A DNA stretch of 64,000 nt from Streptomyces spirodelae (lineage in GTDB: Bacteria > Actinomycetota > Actinomycetes > Streptomycetales > Streptomycetaceae), in the NCBI RefSeq assembly GCF_017676385.1, contig NZ_JAFFZN010000022.1:62001-126000 (forward strand), in the 5' to 3' direction. Made by a program: the position numbers and the translations under genes. Below, one piece after another: positions 55,183 to 63,514 of this stretch. Under the pieces are notes generated by a model. The model saw only the letters and a list, made by a program, of their open reading frames with translations. It had not been told where the DNA came from and searched no databases. Position 1 is the first letter of the stretch. Each line of letters starts with the position of its first letter.

Positions 55183-56985
55183 TCAGCGGGGGCGTACGGT
55201 CTCGGCCAGCGCGCCCAGGACCAGCGCCAGCGACATGGCGCCCGGGTCCGGGGTGCCGACGCTGCGCTCGGCGAGCGGCCTGGCGCGGCCCAGCTTCGGG
55301 CGCAGCCCAGCGGTGGCCTCGGCGGCGGTACGGGCCGCTCCGGCCGCCGCTGTGAGCGCCTCGGCGGGCGGAGCCCCCGCCTCCAGCCGCTCCTCGAAGG
55401 CGGTCACGAACGGGGCGAGCGCGTCCACGAGGGTCTTGTCGCCGGGTGCGGCCTTGCCGAGCGAGGTGACGGCCTCCAGCGCGGCACGGGCGCCGGCCGC
55501 CAGCTCGGCGGGCGCGGGGGCGCGGTCGGCGGGGAGCGCGGTACCGAAGGCGCGCAGGCCGGCGCCCCACAGCGCCCCCGAGGTGCCGCCCGCCTCGGCG
55601 GCCCAGGCGTCCGCGGCCGCGCCCAGCAACGCGCCCGGTGCCGCGCTGGTGACCTGCGCTTTCTCGGCGGCGGCGAGCGCCGCGTCCACGCCCTTGCACA
55701 TGCCGCGCCCGTGGTCCCCGTCCCCGGCGACGGCGTCGAGGCGACCGAGGTCCTCCTCGTGCTCGTGCAGCAGCGTGTGGGCCGCTTGGAGGGCACGCAC
55801 GACGGTGTCGGCGGTGGTGACCGCCTCGCCGGTTGCGGCGGCGGGCTCGTCGGCCGTCCGGGTGGCGGCTGCCGGGGTGGCGGCCGTCCGGGCGGTCGTC
55901 GTCGCCGTGGCGCCCACCGGGGCCGAGGCCGTGCGCTGGGCAGGCACCGATCCGACGGTGCCCTGGCCCTCGGGGGCGAGGACGCCGCGGCGGAACGCGG
56001 GGGTGTCGGCAGGGGCGAGCCAGAGCCGTTCCAGCTCGTCGTCCAGCCAGGTGACGGTCAGCGAGCAGCCCGCCATGTCCAGCGAGGTGACCAGCTCGCC
56101 CACCTCGGGGCGTACCAGCTCCAGCCCCGCCTCGGTGAGCAGCCGCTGCACCGACGCCCACAGGACGTACAGCTCCTCGTACTTGGTGGCGCCCAGGCCG
56201 TTGAGCAGTACCGCGACCCGGCGGTCCGCCGCTGCTTGTTCGGGCCGCTCGGCCAGCAGCCCCTCCACCAGGGTGCGGGCCAGCTCCTCGGCGCTGGTCA
56301 GCTCGCTCTCGCTGACGCCGGGTTCGCCGTGGATGCCCAGGCCGAGACCCAGCTTGCCCTCCGGGACGGTGAACAGCGGCTCCCGCTGACCGGGCAGGGT
56401 GCACCCCGCGAAGGCCACACCGAGCGAGCGGGTACGGGCGTTGGTGTGCTCGGCGATGCGGACCACCTCGTCCAGGTCCGCGCCCTCCTCGGCCGCCGCG
56501 GAGGCCGTCTTGTAGACGGTGAAGCCGCCCGCGATCCCGCGCCGCCGGTCCGCCTCAGCCGTGGGCGCGCTGGCGATGTCGTCGGTGACGGCGAAGCAGC
56601 GGGCCGGTATGCCCTCGGCGGTCAGCCGCTGCGCCGCCTGGCCGAAGTTGATGACGTCGCCCGCGTAGTTGCCGAACAGGAACAGTACGCCCGCGCCGGT
56701 CTCGGCCTCCGTCGCCACGGAGTGCGCCTGTGCGGCGGAAGGTGAGGTGAAGACATTGCCGATCACCGAGCCGTCGGCGAACCCGTCACCGACCACCCCG
56801 CAGAAGGCGGGGTAGTGGCCGGAGCCGCCGCCGGTGAGCACGGCGACCTTCGCGGTGCCGGGCCGGCGGGCCCGTACGACGCCGCCTCCGCCCGGGACGG
56901 CGCGGACGTGCTCGGGGTGGGCCGCGACGAAGCCTTGGACCATGTCCTCGGTGAAGCGGGCCGGGTCGTTGCAGATGCGGGTCAT
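55183..56985 (-). CDS. Dihydroxyacetone-kinase-family kinase (DhaK-DhaL fusion), probable erythrulose kinase
   Basis: A 600-residue ATP-dependent kinase. The DhaK domain (about 1-330) has GGGSGHYPAFCG, FLFGNYAGDVINFG and GLGIHGEPG, the last with the His that binds the ketose carbonyl covalently. An Ala/Thr-rich linker (about 345-390) follows. The DhaL domain (about 395-600) has AVAGDGDHGRGM, where His replaces the Thr/Gly usual after the metal Asp residues, and GGTSGALWG. The fusion and the RpiB-like neighbour suggest D-erythrulose rather than dihydroxyacetone as substrate; this is inference. The ATG at 56983-56985 begins MTRICNDPAR. Confidence 0.85.
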   Translation of the reverse strand: MTRICNDPARFTEDMVQGFVAAHPEHVRAVPGGGGVVRARRPGTAKVAVLTGGGSGHYPAFCGVVGDGFADGSVIGNVFTSPSAAQAHSVATEAETGAGVLFLFGNYAGDVINFGQAAQRLTAEGIPARCFAVTDDIASAPTAEADRRRGIAGGFTVYKTASAAAEEGADLDEVVRIAEHTNARTRSLGVAFAGCTLPGQREPLFTVPEGKLGLGLGIHGEPGVSESELTSAEELARTLVEGLLAERPEQAAADRRVAVLLNGLGATKYEELYVLWASVQRLLTEAGLELVRPEVGELVTSLDMAGCSLTVTWLDDELERLWLAPADTPAFRRGVLAPEGQGTVGSVPAQRTASAPVGATATTTARTAATPAAATRTADEPAAATGEAVTTADTVVRALQAAHTLLHEHEEDLGRLDAVAGDGDHGRGMCKGVDAALAAAEKAQVTSAAPGALLGAAADAWAAEAGGTSGALWGAGLRAFGTALPADRAPAPAELAAGARAALEAVTSLGKAAPGDKTLVDALAPFVTAFEERLEAGAPPAEALTAAAGAARTAAEATAGLRPKLGRARPLAERSVGTPDPGAMSLALVLGALAETVRPR

Positions 56986-57022
56986 ATGGGCTCCAGCAGT
57001 GTGTTGTCACCCCGGGCGCGGG

Positions 57023-58477
57023 TCACCAGGAGCGGCGGGCTGTTTCCAAGGTGTCGAGGTAGCGGTGGTAGCCGTCTTCGTAGAAGGCGACCGCCTCGTC
57101 GTCGGCGCGGGCGACCCGGCCCTCGGCGGCGGCGCCGAAGCCCTCGGCCGCGACGCCCAGCGCACGCCAGGCGACCCGTGCGGCGCCGCGGATGCCCACG
57201 GCGTCCTCCCGCACATGGACGTCCCGACCGAGTACGCCGGCGAAGATGCGCCCCCACTCGCCGGAGCGGGCTCCCCCGCCGCAGGCGGTGACGGCGCCGT
57301 CGACGCCGAGGGTCTCCAGGCAGTGCCGCGCCGAGTACGCGACGGCCTCGCACAGGGCGCGCACCAGGTCGGCGCGGCCGGTCAGGGGCGAGAGCCCGTC
57401 GAGGCGGCCGCGGGCGCGGGCGTCCACGAAGGGCGCACGCTCGCCGCTGGTGGACAGGAAGGGCAGGGCAGTGACCCCGGCGGCGCCGTACGGGGACTGG
57501 GCCAGCAGCGCGTCGAGTTCCTCGATGCGCACGCCGAGCATGCCCAGCAGCCAGTCGAGTCCTGCGGTGCCGATCATCGCGGGCATCACCCGCAGATACC
57601 GGTCCTGGTAGGGGGTGGCCAGGATCATGCCTGCCGCCTCGTCCCCCGCGCCCGGCGCCGGGTCGTCGCTGAGCACCTGGCAGGCCAGGGTGGTGCCGAT
57701 GATGAGGTTGCCCTCGCCCACCCGCTCCAGGCCCGAGCCGAAGCCACAGGCCGGGATGTCGAACGGGCCGGCGCTGACCGGCAGCCCGGCGGGCAGCCCC
57801 AGCTCAGCCGCTACCTTGGGCAGCAGGCCGAACAGCGCCCCGGGCGGCGCGGGTTCGGCCAGCAGCCCCCGCCAGCGGCCCAGCCCGCACAGCTCCAGCG
57901 CCTCGTCGTCGTAGGTACGCCGTGCCACGTCCAGGAACGGCACCGAGGCGTCGGAGGCGTCCACGGTCCGCTCGCCGGTGAAGCGCTGGGCGATGGCGTC
58001 GACGCAGTACCCGGCCACATCGGCGGCTTCCAGCCGCTCGGGCTCGTGTGCGGCCAGATGGGCGAGAAGCGGCCCGGCGGCGCCCGGGAACATGCCCGCT
58101 CCGGTGCGCCGGTGCACCTCCTGCGCTGTGCCGTCGGCGGCCCACTTGTCCAGGACGGGGGCCGCGCGGCCGTCCATCCAGGACAGTGCGCGGCCCACCG
58201 GGCGGCCGTGCGCGTCCCGCAGCCACAGGCCGTCGCCCTGGCCGGTCAGCGCCAGCGCCTCGATCGGCTCGTGGGGGTCGAGCTGCGCGGCGTCGGCGAC
58301 CGCTGCCCGTACGACGGTGACGACCGTGCCGATGACCTCGTCCATGTCCTGCTCGACGCGGTTGCCCGGCAGCGTGTACAGCGTGCTGCGGGCCTCGTGC
58401 GCGGGGGTGGTGCGCCCGTCGCGCGCGATGAGCTGGGCCTTGGTGACCGAGGTACCGACGTCGACCCCGACGATCAC
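57023..58477 (-). CDS. FGGY-family carbohydrate kinase (erythritol or L-xylulose kinase-like)
   Basis: A 484-residue sugar/polyol kinase. The N-terminal ATPase fold starts VIVGVDVGTSVTKAQLIARD. LALTGQGDGLWLRD, with GQGDG where glycerol and xylulose kinases have GQMHG or similar, resembles erythritol kinases and L-xylulose kinases. The C-terminal domain has FLSTSGERAPF and TACGGGARSGEW (adenosine pocket). The GTG at 58475-58477 overlaps the dehydrogenase stop by 4 bases. Substrate is likely a tetritol, pentitol or ketopentose. Confidence 0.85.
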   Translation of the reverse strand: MIVGVDVGTSVTKAQLIARDGRTTPAHEARSTLYTLPGNRVEQDMDEVIGTVVTVVRAAVADAAQLDPHEPIEALALTGQGDGLWLRDAHGRPVGRALSWMDGRAAPVLDKWAADGTAQEVHRRTGAGMFPGAAGPLLAHLAAHEPERLEAADVAGYCVDAIAQRFTGERTVDASDASVPFLDVARRTYDDEALELCGLGRWRGLLAEPAPPGALFGLLPKVAAELGLPAGLPVSAGPFDIPACGFGSGLERVGEGNLIIGTTLACQVLSDDPAPGAGDEAAGMILATPYQDRYLRVMPAMIGTAGLDWLLGMLGVRIEELDALLAQSPYGAAGVTALPFLSTSGERAPFVDARARGRLDGLSPLTGRADLVRALCEAVAYSARHCLETLGVDGAVTACGGGARSGEWGRIFAGVLGRDVHVREDAVGIRGAARVAWRALGVAAEGFGAAAEGRVARADDEAVAFYEDGYHRYLDTLETARRSW

Positions 58478-59565
58478 GACTGCCGCCCTCCCCCGGCGCC
58501 CCCGGTGGTCTCGAACACCTCCGGGTTAACGACGAACTCGGGGCGCTCGCCGCGCAGGTGGGCGGCCGCCTGTGCCGCGGTGATGGCAGCGGCGCGGTCG
58601 GCGGTCTGCCGGGTGGCGCCCGCCAGGTGCGGGGTGGTGATGACGTTCGGCGCGCGGTGCAGCGGCCAGTCGGCGGGCGGCGGCTCGACGTCGTAGACGT
58701 CCAGTGCCAGCGCGCCCAGGTGGCCGGACTCCAGCATCGCGGGCAGCGGACCGTAGTCCATCAGTTCGCCGCGCGCCGAGTTGACGAGCACCGCGCCCTT
58801 GGGCAGCAGCTTGAGGTTGTCGGCGTTCAGCATGTGCCGGGTCTCGTCGGTGACGCGGGCGTGCAGGCTGACGACCGAGCTGCGGCGCAGCAGCTCCTCC
58901 AGCGCCACCAGTTCCACGCCGTCGGCGGCCGCCTTGGCCTGGTCGGCGTAGGGATCGGCGACCAGCACCTTCGAGCCGAAGGCGCGCAGCACCCGGGCGA
59001 CGATCGCTCCGATGGCTCCGTAGCCGACGAGCCCGACCGTGGTGCCGTCCAGCTCGATCCCGGCGTTCTCGATGGCGTAGTAGTCGCCGCGCCAGGTGCC
59101 CTTCTTCAGCTCCGCGTCGGAGGCGGGGATACGGCGCAGCGCGGCCAGCATCAGCCCGAGCGCGAACTCGGCGGCGGCCGCCGCGTTGCGGCCGGGGGTG
59201 AAGGTGACCGGGATACCGGCGCGGGTGGCCGCCGCCACGTCCACGTTCACCGGGCCGCCGCGGGCCACCGCGATCAGCTTCAGGTGCGGGGCCTCGCGGA
59301 TGACGCGGTCGGTGAACGGCGCCATCTGGATCAGCGCTACCTCGGCGTCGCCGAGCGCTTCGAGCAGCTCGTCCTCGGTGCCGCTGGCCTCCTTGACGTT
59401 GCCGACGGGGCCGAAGGGGGTGTGCGGCCAGGGCGTGGTCTGGGTACGGAAGTCCAGCGCGGTGCCCGGCGCCGCACCCTTGAGCGCGTCGACGAAGAGC
59501 TGGGGGGCGATGAAGTGGTCGCCCGAGGCCAGCACCTTGACCGGGTCCGCTGTCGGGTCCGTCAT
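58474..59565 (-). CDS. D-isomer specific 2-hydroxyacid dehydrogenase
   Basis: A 363-residue NAD-dependent dehydrogenase of the 3-phosphoglycerate dehydrogenase type. The Rossmann motif is GLVGYGAIGAIVARVL. Catalytic residues: Arg in VNSARGELMD, Glu in YDVEPPP and His in TPHLAGAT. It has no ACT domain, so it is unlikely to be the serine-pathway enzyme. In this operon it could oxidise a polyol-derived acid or a phosphorylated hydroxyacid; the substrate cannot be read from sequence. The ATG at 59563-59565 overlaps the HAD gene stop by 4 bases. Confidence 0.87.
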   Translation of the reverse strand: MTDPTADPVKVLASGDHFIAPQLFVDALKGAAPGTALDFRTQTTPWPHTPFGPVGNVKEASGTEDELLEALGDAEVALIQMAPFTDRVIREAPHLKLIAVARGGPVNVDVAAATRAGIPVTFTPGRNAAAAAEFALGLMLAALRRIPASDAELKKGTWRGDYYAIENAGIELDGTTVGLVGYGAIGAIVARVLRAFGSKVLVADPYADQAKAAADGVELVALEELLRRSSVVSLHARVTDETRHMLNADNLKLLPKGAVLVNSARGELMDYGPLPAMLESGHLGALALDVYDVEPPPADWPLHRAPNVITTPHLAGATRQTADRAAAITAAQAAAHLRGERPEFVVNPEVFETTGGAGGGRQS

Positions 59566-60263
59566 GCCGGGTCACCTTCCTTGAGGCCGTCCTTGCGCTG
59601 GGCACCGTCGCCGAGCCGCGAGAGCAGGAAACGGCGTACGTCGTCGTGGTCGCTCGCCGAGTGCGCGGCACCCGCCAGCGCGTCCGCGGCCGGCGGATAG
59701 CCGGGGTTGGGGATGGCGACGACCGTCATCCCGGCCGCCGCGGCGGCACGCAGCCCGTTGCTGGAGTCCTCGACCGCCAGGCAGTCGGCCGCGGGGACGC
59801 CGAGCTTCTCGGCGGCCGCGAGGTAGACGTCCGGGCTGGGCTTCCCGCGCGGGACCTCGGCGCTGGAGACGGTGGCCTTGAAGTGGTGGTCGACTCCATG
59901 GTGCGCGAGGACGGCGTCGATCACGCGGCGCGGCGCGGACGAGGCGAGCGCGATGGGGCCGCGTGCGGCCGTCTGGGCGATCATCTCGCGCGCTCCGGGC
60001 AGCAGCCCGATCTCACCGTCCTCCAGAGCCTTGATCATGCCGTCCACGACGGTGCGCTCGGTGTCGGCGGCGCTGTCGCCGGCCCCGGCGAACCCGGTGA
60101 GGAAGGCGGCCCACTCGGGCGCGCTCATACCCTGGCAGCTCTTGGTCTGCTCTGGCCCCCACTGCTTGCCGCGCTCCGCGGCGAACGCGGTCCACAGCCG
60201 CTCCCAGAGATGCTCGCTCTCGACGAGCACTCCGTCCATGTCAAACACCACTGCATCGGCCAC
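59562..60263 (-). CDS. HAD-family sugar-phosphate phosphatase
   Basis: A 233-residue HAD hydrolase with the cap of the beta-phosphoglucomutase/2-deoxyglucose-6-phosphatase group. Nucleophile motif FDMDGVLVESE, motif II ALASSAP, the Lys in PRGKPSPDVY and motif IV AVEDSSNG are complete. It probably removes phosphate from a sugar or polyol phosphate and could relieve dead-end intermediates. The start is GTG 60261-60263 (VADAVVFDMD). It is the first gene of the five-gene minus-strand operon. Confidence 0.87.
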   Translation of the reverse strand: MADAVVFDMDGVLVESEHLWERLWTAFAAERGKQWGPEQTKSCQGMSAPEWAAFLTGFAGAGDSAADTERTVVDGMIKALEDGEIGLLPGAREMIAQTAARGPIALASSAPRRVIDAVLAHHGVDHHFKATVSSAEVPRGKPSPDVYLAAAEKLGVPAADCLAVEDSSNGLRAAAAAGMTVVAIPNPGYPPAADALAGAAHSASDHDDVRRFLLSRLGDGAQRKDGLKEGDPA

Positions 60264-60293
60264 GGCCGGAACTCCTCACCTTCGGCTCCCAGC

Positions 60294-60322
60294 AAATTAA
60301 CACTGGTTTTGTTATCTGTCAC
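60294..60322 (-). promoter_or_regulatory. Promoter of the polyol operon with an embedded DeoR-type operator
   Basis: On the minus strand: -35 GTGACA (complement of 60317-60322), a 17-base spacer, and -10 TAATTT (complement of 60294-60299), a very good match to vegetative promoters. The palindrome TAACA-N7-TGTTA (60298-60314) fills the spacer and overlaps the -10 box, an ideal place for a repressor. The DeoR gene starts 88 bases away, divergently. Confidence 0.65.
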
Positions 60323-60401
60323 TCATGGACTGATACGCACACCAGCAGCGATGTGAGACTTCCGCCCTCCGGGGGCCGGGAGGCGCCGTACGGGGTGCAG
60401 G

Positions 60402-61196
60402 ATGGTCCGTATGACCGCCCACTCAGCAGCGCGCCTCACGCGCCAGAAGCGTCAGCAGCAGATCGTCGACCACGTGCTGGCCAAGGGCGACGCCTCGGTG
60501 GCGGAGCTGACGGAGCTGACCGGCGTCAGCGTGATGACCGTGCACCGGGACATCGCCGAGCTCGCCGACCGCGGCATCCTGCGCAAGTACCACGGAGGCG
60601 TCTCGGCGCAGCCCTCCACCGTCTTCGAGTCCAGCTCCGACTTCCGGCTGCACGCGCACACCGGCGAGAAGGAGGCGCTGGCCAGGGCCGCGCTGGAGTT
60701 CGTGACGCCAGGAATGTCGCTGATGCTGGACGACTCGACCACCGCGCTGGCCTTCGCGAAGCTGCTGCCACAGGTGGGGCCGCTGACCGTGGTGACCAAC
60801 TACCGGCTGATCACCGAGGAGCTGCGGCCCGTCGAGGACGTACGGCTGATCAGCATCGGCGGCGAGTACTCGCGCACCCACGACTCGTGGATCGGGCTCT
60901 CGGCCCTGGAGATGATCAAGAGCTTCTCGGTGGACCTGACCGTCGTCTCCACCTCCGCCATCACCGGCACCATGACCTACCACCAGGAACAGGAGATCGT
61001 CGCCCTCAAGCGCGCGATGCGGGAGGCCGGCTCGGTGAGCGTGCTGCTGATGGACCACAGCAAGGTCGGCCGCAGCGCCCTGCACCGGCTGGACCCGGTG
61101 AGCGCCTTCGACCATGTGCTGCTCAGCGGGCCGGTGGAGGACGAGCTGGTGGCGGAGATGGGGAAGCTGACGCAGGTGCGGGTGGTGCAGCCGTAA
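60402..61196 (+). CDS. DeoR/GlpR-family transcriptional repressor
   Basis: A 264-residue regulator. The N-terminal helix-turn-helix spans about residues 15-70 (RQQQIVDHVLAKG ... SVMTVHRDIAELADRG) with the DeoR signature. The C-terminal sugar-phosphate sensor has MLDDSTTALAFA, VVTNYRLI and MDHSKVGRSAL. It should repress the divergent kinase operon and the polyol transporter until a phosphorylated intermediate binds. Starts at ATG 60402 and ATG 60411 both have purine-rich upstream sequence; the second is equally likely. Confidence 0.92.
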   Translation: MVRMTAHSAARLTRQKRQQQIVDHVLAKGDASVAELTELTGVSVMTVHRDIAELADRGILRKYHGGVSAQPSTVFESSSDFRLHAHTGEKEALARAALEFVTPGMSLMLDDSTTALAFAKLLPQVGPLTVVTNYRLITEELRPVEDVRLISIGGEYSRTHDSWIGLSALEMIKSFSVDLTVVSTSAITGTMTYHQEQEIVALKRAMREAGSVSVLLMDHSKVGRSALHRLDPVSAFDHVLLSGPVEDELVAEMGKLTQVRVVQP

Positions 61197-61288
61197 CCCT
61201 TCCCGGCGGGGCAGCCCCTCAGCGGCCGCGCGGCGTCCCGCCCGGCGGCAAGCGCGGCGCACGGTGCAGCGCACGGCGCAGCCGTCCT

Positions 61289-61323
61289 GTTACCGCCTAA
61301 CGACCCAGGCCGTTATTTTTAAC
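61289..61323 (+). promoter_or_regulatory. Paired TAAC/GTTA palindromes upstream of the polyol transporter
   Basis: GTTA-CCGCC-TAAC (61289-61301) and GTTA-TTTT-TAAC (61312-61323) have centres about 22 bases apart, two helical turns. The second continues as TAACAAAGC, close to the TAACAAAAC in the operator of the divergent operon. A TTGATA at 61331 could be the -35 box. They are probable DeoR sites controlling the transporter. Confidence 0.5.
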
Positions 61324-61401
61324 AAAGCTCTTGATATTTCTCGCAGTCGGGCTGAGTATCTGCGGTGCACCAACTGGTTACCTCAGAGCGGAGGCCCCCC
61401 G

Positions 61402-62724
61402 ATGACGGATCCAGCGACCCGAGCCCCTGACAGAGGGCTACTCGATCGCATAGGGCTGCCGAAACCCCTGGTTCTCGGATACATCGGCGTACTGCTGTTC
61501 ATGATCGGTGACGGGGTCGAGAGCGGATTCATCGCGCCGTACATGGCCGACCACGGAGCGGGCACCGACGTCAAGGCCGGCTATGTCATCACCGTCTACG
61601 GCGTCGCCGTGATGCTGGCCTCCTGGTTCTCCGGCGCGCTCTCCGAGGTGTGGGGTCCGCGCACGGTGATGTGGGTGGGCCTGGGCATCTGGGCGGTCTT
61701 CGACGCGCTCTACCTGGTCTTCGCGCTCGGCACCGAGAACTACCCGATGATGCTGATCCTCTACGGCATCCGCGGCTTCGGCTATCCGCTCTTCGCCTTC
61801 GGCTTCCTCGTGTGGATCACCGGCAGCGCTCCCAAGGCCCGGCTCGGCACTGCCGTGGGCTGGTTCTACTTCGCCTTCACCGGCGGCCTGCCCACCCTCG
61901 GTTCCCTGTGGTCCAGCTTCACCATCCCCGCCATCGGTGAGATGGGCACCCTGTGGACCGCGCTCGGCCTCATTCTGCTCGGGGGAGCCGTCGCGCTGGT
62001 CGGCGCCAAGGGACGGGAGGGCGGCGACCGGCTGGCCGACCCCGACGTCACCACCGGTCAGTCGCTCTTCAACAGCGTCTCGATCATCTGGACCCACCCG
62101 CGCGTCCTGGTCGGCTGCCTGGTGCGGATCATCAACACCGCACCCGAGTTCGGCATGCTCGTCTATCTGCCGCGGATCTTCTCCGACGACGTCGGCTTCG
62201 GCACCGACAAGTGGCTCCAATTGCTGGCGATCATCTACGGCACCAACATCTTCTTCAACCTGATCTTCGGGGCCGTCTCCGACAAGATCGGCTGGCGGAC
62301 CACCATCGCCACGTTCGGCGCCTTCGGCTGTGCCGTCAGCGTGACAGTGCTCTACTTCGTGCCCACCTGGCTCGGCCCGGACTACTACTGGGTCGCCGTG
62401 CTCGCCGGCATGCTGTACGGCGCCACGCTGGCCGGTTTCGTCCCCATCTCCGCGCTGATCCCGAACATGGCACCCGAGAACAAGGGCGGCGCGATGGCCC
62501 TCCTCAACCTCGGTGCGGGCGGGGCCGCCTTCGTCGGCCCGGCCGTCGCCTCGCTGTTCCTCCCGCTGGTGGGAGCGGGCGGCGTGACCATCGTCTTCCT
62601 GGTGCTGTACCTGGTCGCCATGGTGCTGACGTTCTTCCTCAAGATGCCGGAGGAACAGGGCGGCTCCGCTGCTCCGGCCAGCCCCTCCCCCACCGGTAAG
62701 AGCTCGGCCCCCACACCGGCTTAG
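61402..62724 (+). CDS. MFS polyol transporter of the RbtT/DalT/CsbX type
   Basis: A 440-residue, 12-helix major facilitator. The N-terminus GLLDRIGLPKPLVLGYIGVL, the segment ESGFIAPYMADHGAG and FGYPLFAFGFLVWITGSAP resemble ribitol and D-arabinitol permeases. It would bring a polyol into the cell by proton symport. The start is ATG 61402, with GGAGG eight bases upstream; the frame before it crosses the operator region. It is separately transcribed after the DeoR gene and ends at a large hairpin. Confidence 0.88.
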   Translation: MTDPATRAPDRGLLDRIGLPKPLVLGYIGVLLFMIGDGVESGFIAPYMADHGAGTDVKAGYVITVYGVAVMLASWFSGALSEVWGPRTVMWVGLGIWAVFDALYLVFALGTENYPMMLILYGIRGFGYPLFAFGFLVWITGSAPKARLGTAVGWFYFAFTGGLPTLGSLWSSFTIPAIGEMGTLWTALGLILLGGAVALVGAKGREGGDRLADPDVTTGQSLFNSVSIIWTHPRVLVGCLVRIINTAPEFGMLVYLPRIFSDDVGFGTDKWLQLLAIIYGTNIFFNLIFGAVSDKIGWRTTIATFGAFGCAVSVTVLYFVPTWLGPDYYWVAVLAGMLYGATLAGFVPISALIPNMAPENKGGAMALLNLGAGGAAFVGPAVASLFLPLVGAGGVTIVFLVLYLVAMVLTFFLKMPEEQGGSAAPASPSPTGKSSAPTPA

Positions 62725-62754
62725 CCCCTTCTCGCGGGGGCCTGCGGGAGGGAG

Positions 62755-62801
62755 CACGACGGCGGTCGGCGGGAGCGAAACGCCCACTGACCGCCGTCGT
62801 G
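62755..62801. terminator. Terminator between the transporter and DUF3224 genes
   Basis: CACGACGGCGGTC (62755-62767) pairs perfectly with GACCGCCGTCGTG (62789-62801). GGCG/CGCC inside the loop (62768-62771 with 62781-62784) extends the structure. It separates convergent genes. Confidence 0.82.
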
Positions 62802-62829
62802 TTCGTGTGTCGCGCGGGGCCGCCGGGCC

Positions 62830-63243
62830 TCAGCCCCGCAGCTCGTAGGAGAAGGTCACCTTCACCTCGTTCTCCCCCTCACGCACTTCGAACCCTCCCG
62901 TACCGGACAGACCGGCGAGGTCGCCCGTACCCGAGCCCGGAACCACCTCGAAGGTGCAGCGGATGACGCCCTCCTCGTCGAAGGTGCCCTTCTGGTGGAC
63001 GACGAAGGTGCCCGCGTGGCCGTCGACCGACCCGGTCAGCAGCTCCATTCCGCAGAAGGAGCCGTACTTCCCGGTGGTGTAGGTCAACAGGTACTGGCAG
63101 GTGGTGCCCTCAGCCTCGATGCCGCCGCTGTAGTTGTTGACGATGGCTGCGTGCGCCAGCCGGGGGCCGCGGTCGGCTTCGGTGACGTTCTCCTCGTCCC
63201 AGGACGAGACGGTGAAAGCGGCGTCGGTGGACTGCTGGGTCAT
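62830..63243 (-). CDS. DUF3224 domain-containing protein
   Basis: A 137-residue beta-rich protein, whole length matching the DUF3224 family: it runs from AFTVSSWDEENVT through VNNYSGGIEAEGTTCQYLLTY to GFEVREGENEVKVTFSYEL. The fold resembles allene-oxide-cyclase-like barrels; function unknown. Start at ATG 63241-63243 (MTQQSTDAAF). Such genes often sit beside a transcriptional regulator, and here the remains of one lie just upstream, in the opposite orientation. Confidence 0.85.
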   Translation of the reverse strand: MTQQSTDAAFTVSSWDEENVTEADRGPRLAHAAIVNNYSGGIEAEGTTCQYLLTYTTGKYGSFCGMELLTGSVDGHAGTFVVHQKGTFDEEGVIRCTFEVVPGSGTGDLAGLSGTGGFEVREGENEVKVTFSYELRG

Positions 63244-63317
63244 GTGAGGTGGCCTTTCACTGCGCTTGCTGTTCGACTGCGGACCGGCAATCCTTCCGGC
63301 TGTACCTGACACCTTGT

Positions 63318-63443
63318 GCGGTCGCCGTCTCGGATCTGCTCAGCCTGGGCGCGGAGACGGAGGTGCTGGGCCCGCCCGCGCTGCGGAAGGCCGTGATCGA
63401 AGCCGTCCGCGCCCTGGCAGCCCGCTATCCACCGGCCGTCTGA
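63318..63443 (+). pseudogene. Remnant of a WYL-domain (YafY-type) regulator, C-terminal end only
   Basis: The frame ending at the TGA 63441-63443 reads SDLLSLGAETEVLGPPALRK followed by AVIEAVRALAARYPPAV. This matches the end of WYL-domain HTH regulators, which close with a 'LLSLGAxxEVLxPxxLR...A' helix. There is no HTH or WYL core upstream: the frame runs back only to the DUF3224 start region. Probably a deletion removed the rest. It lies 75 bases from the DUF3224 start codon. Confidence 0.6.
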
Positions 63444-63514
63444 CGGCCTGCGCGGGATCGGCCGACGCACATGTGGCCGTCGGCGCCTGCCCCTGCGCAC
63501 CGGCGGGGCCGGCC

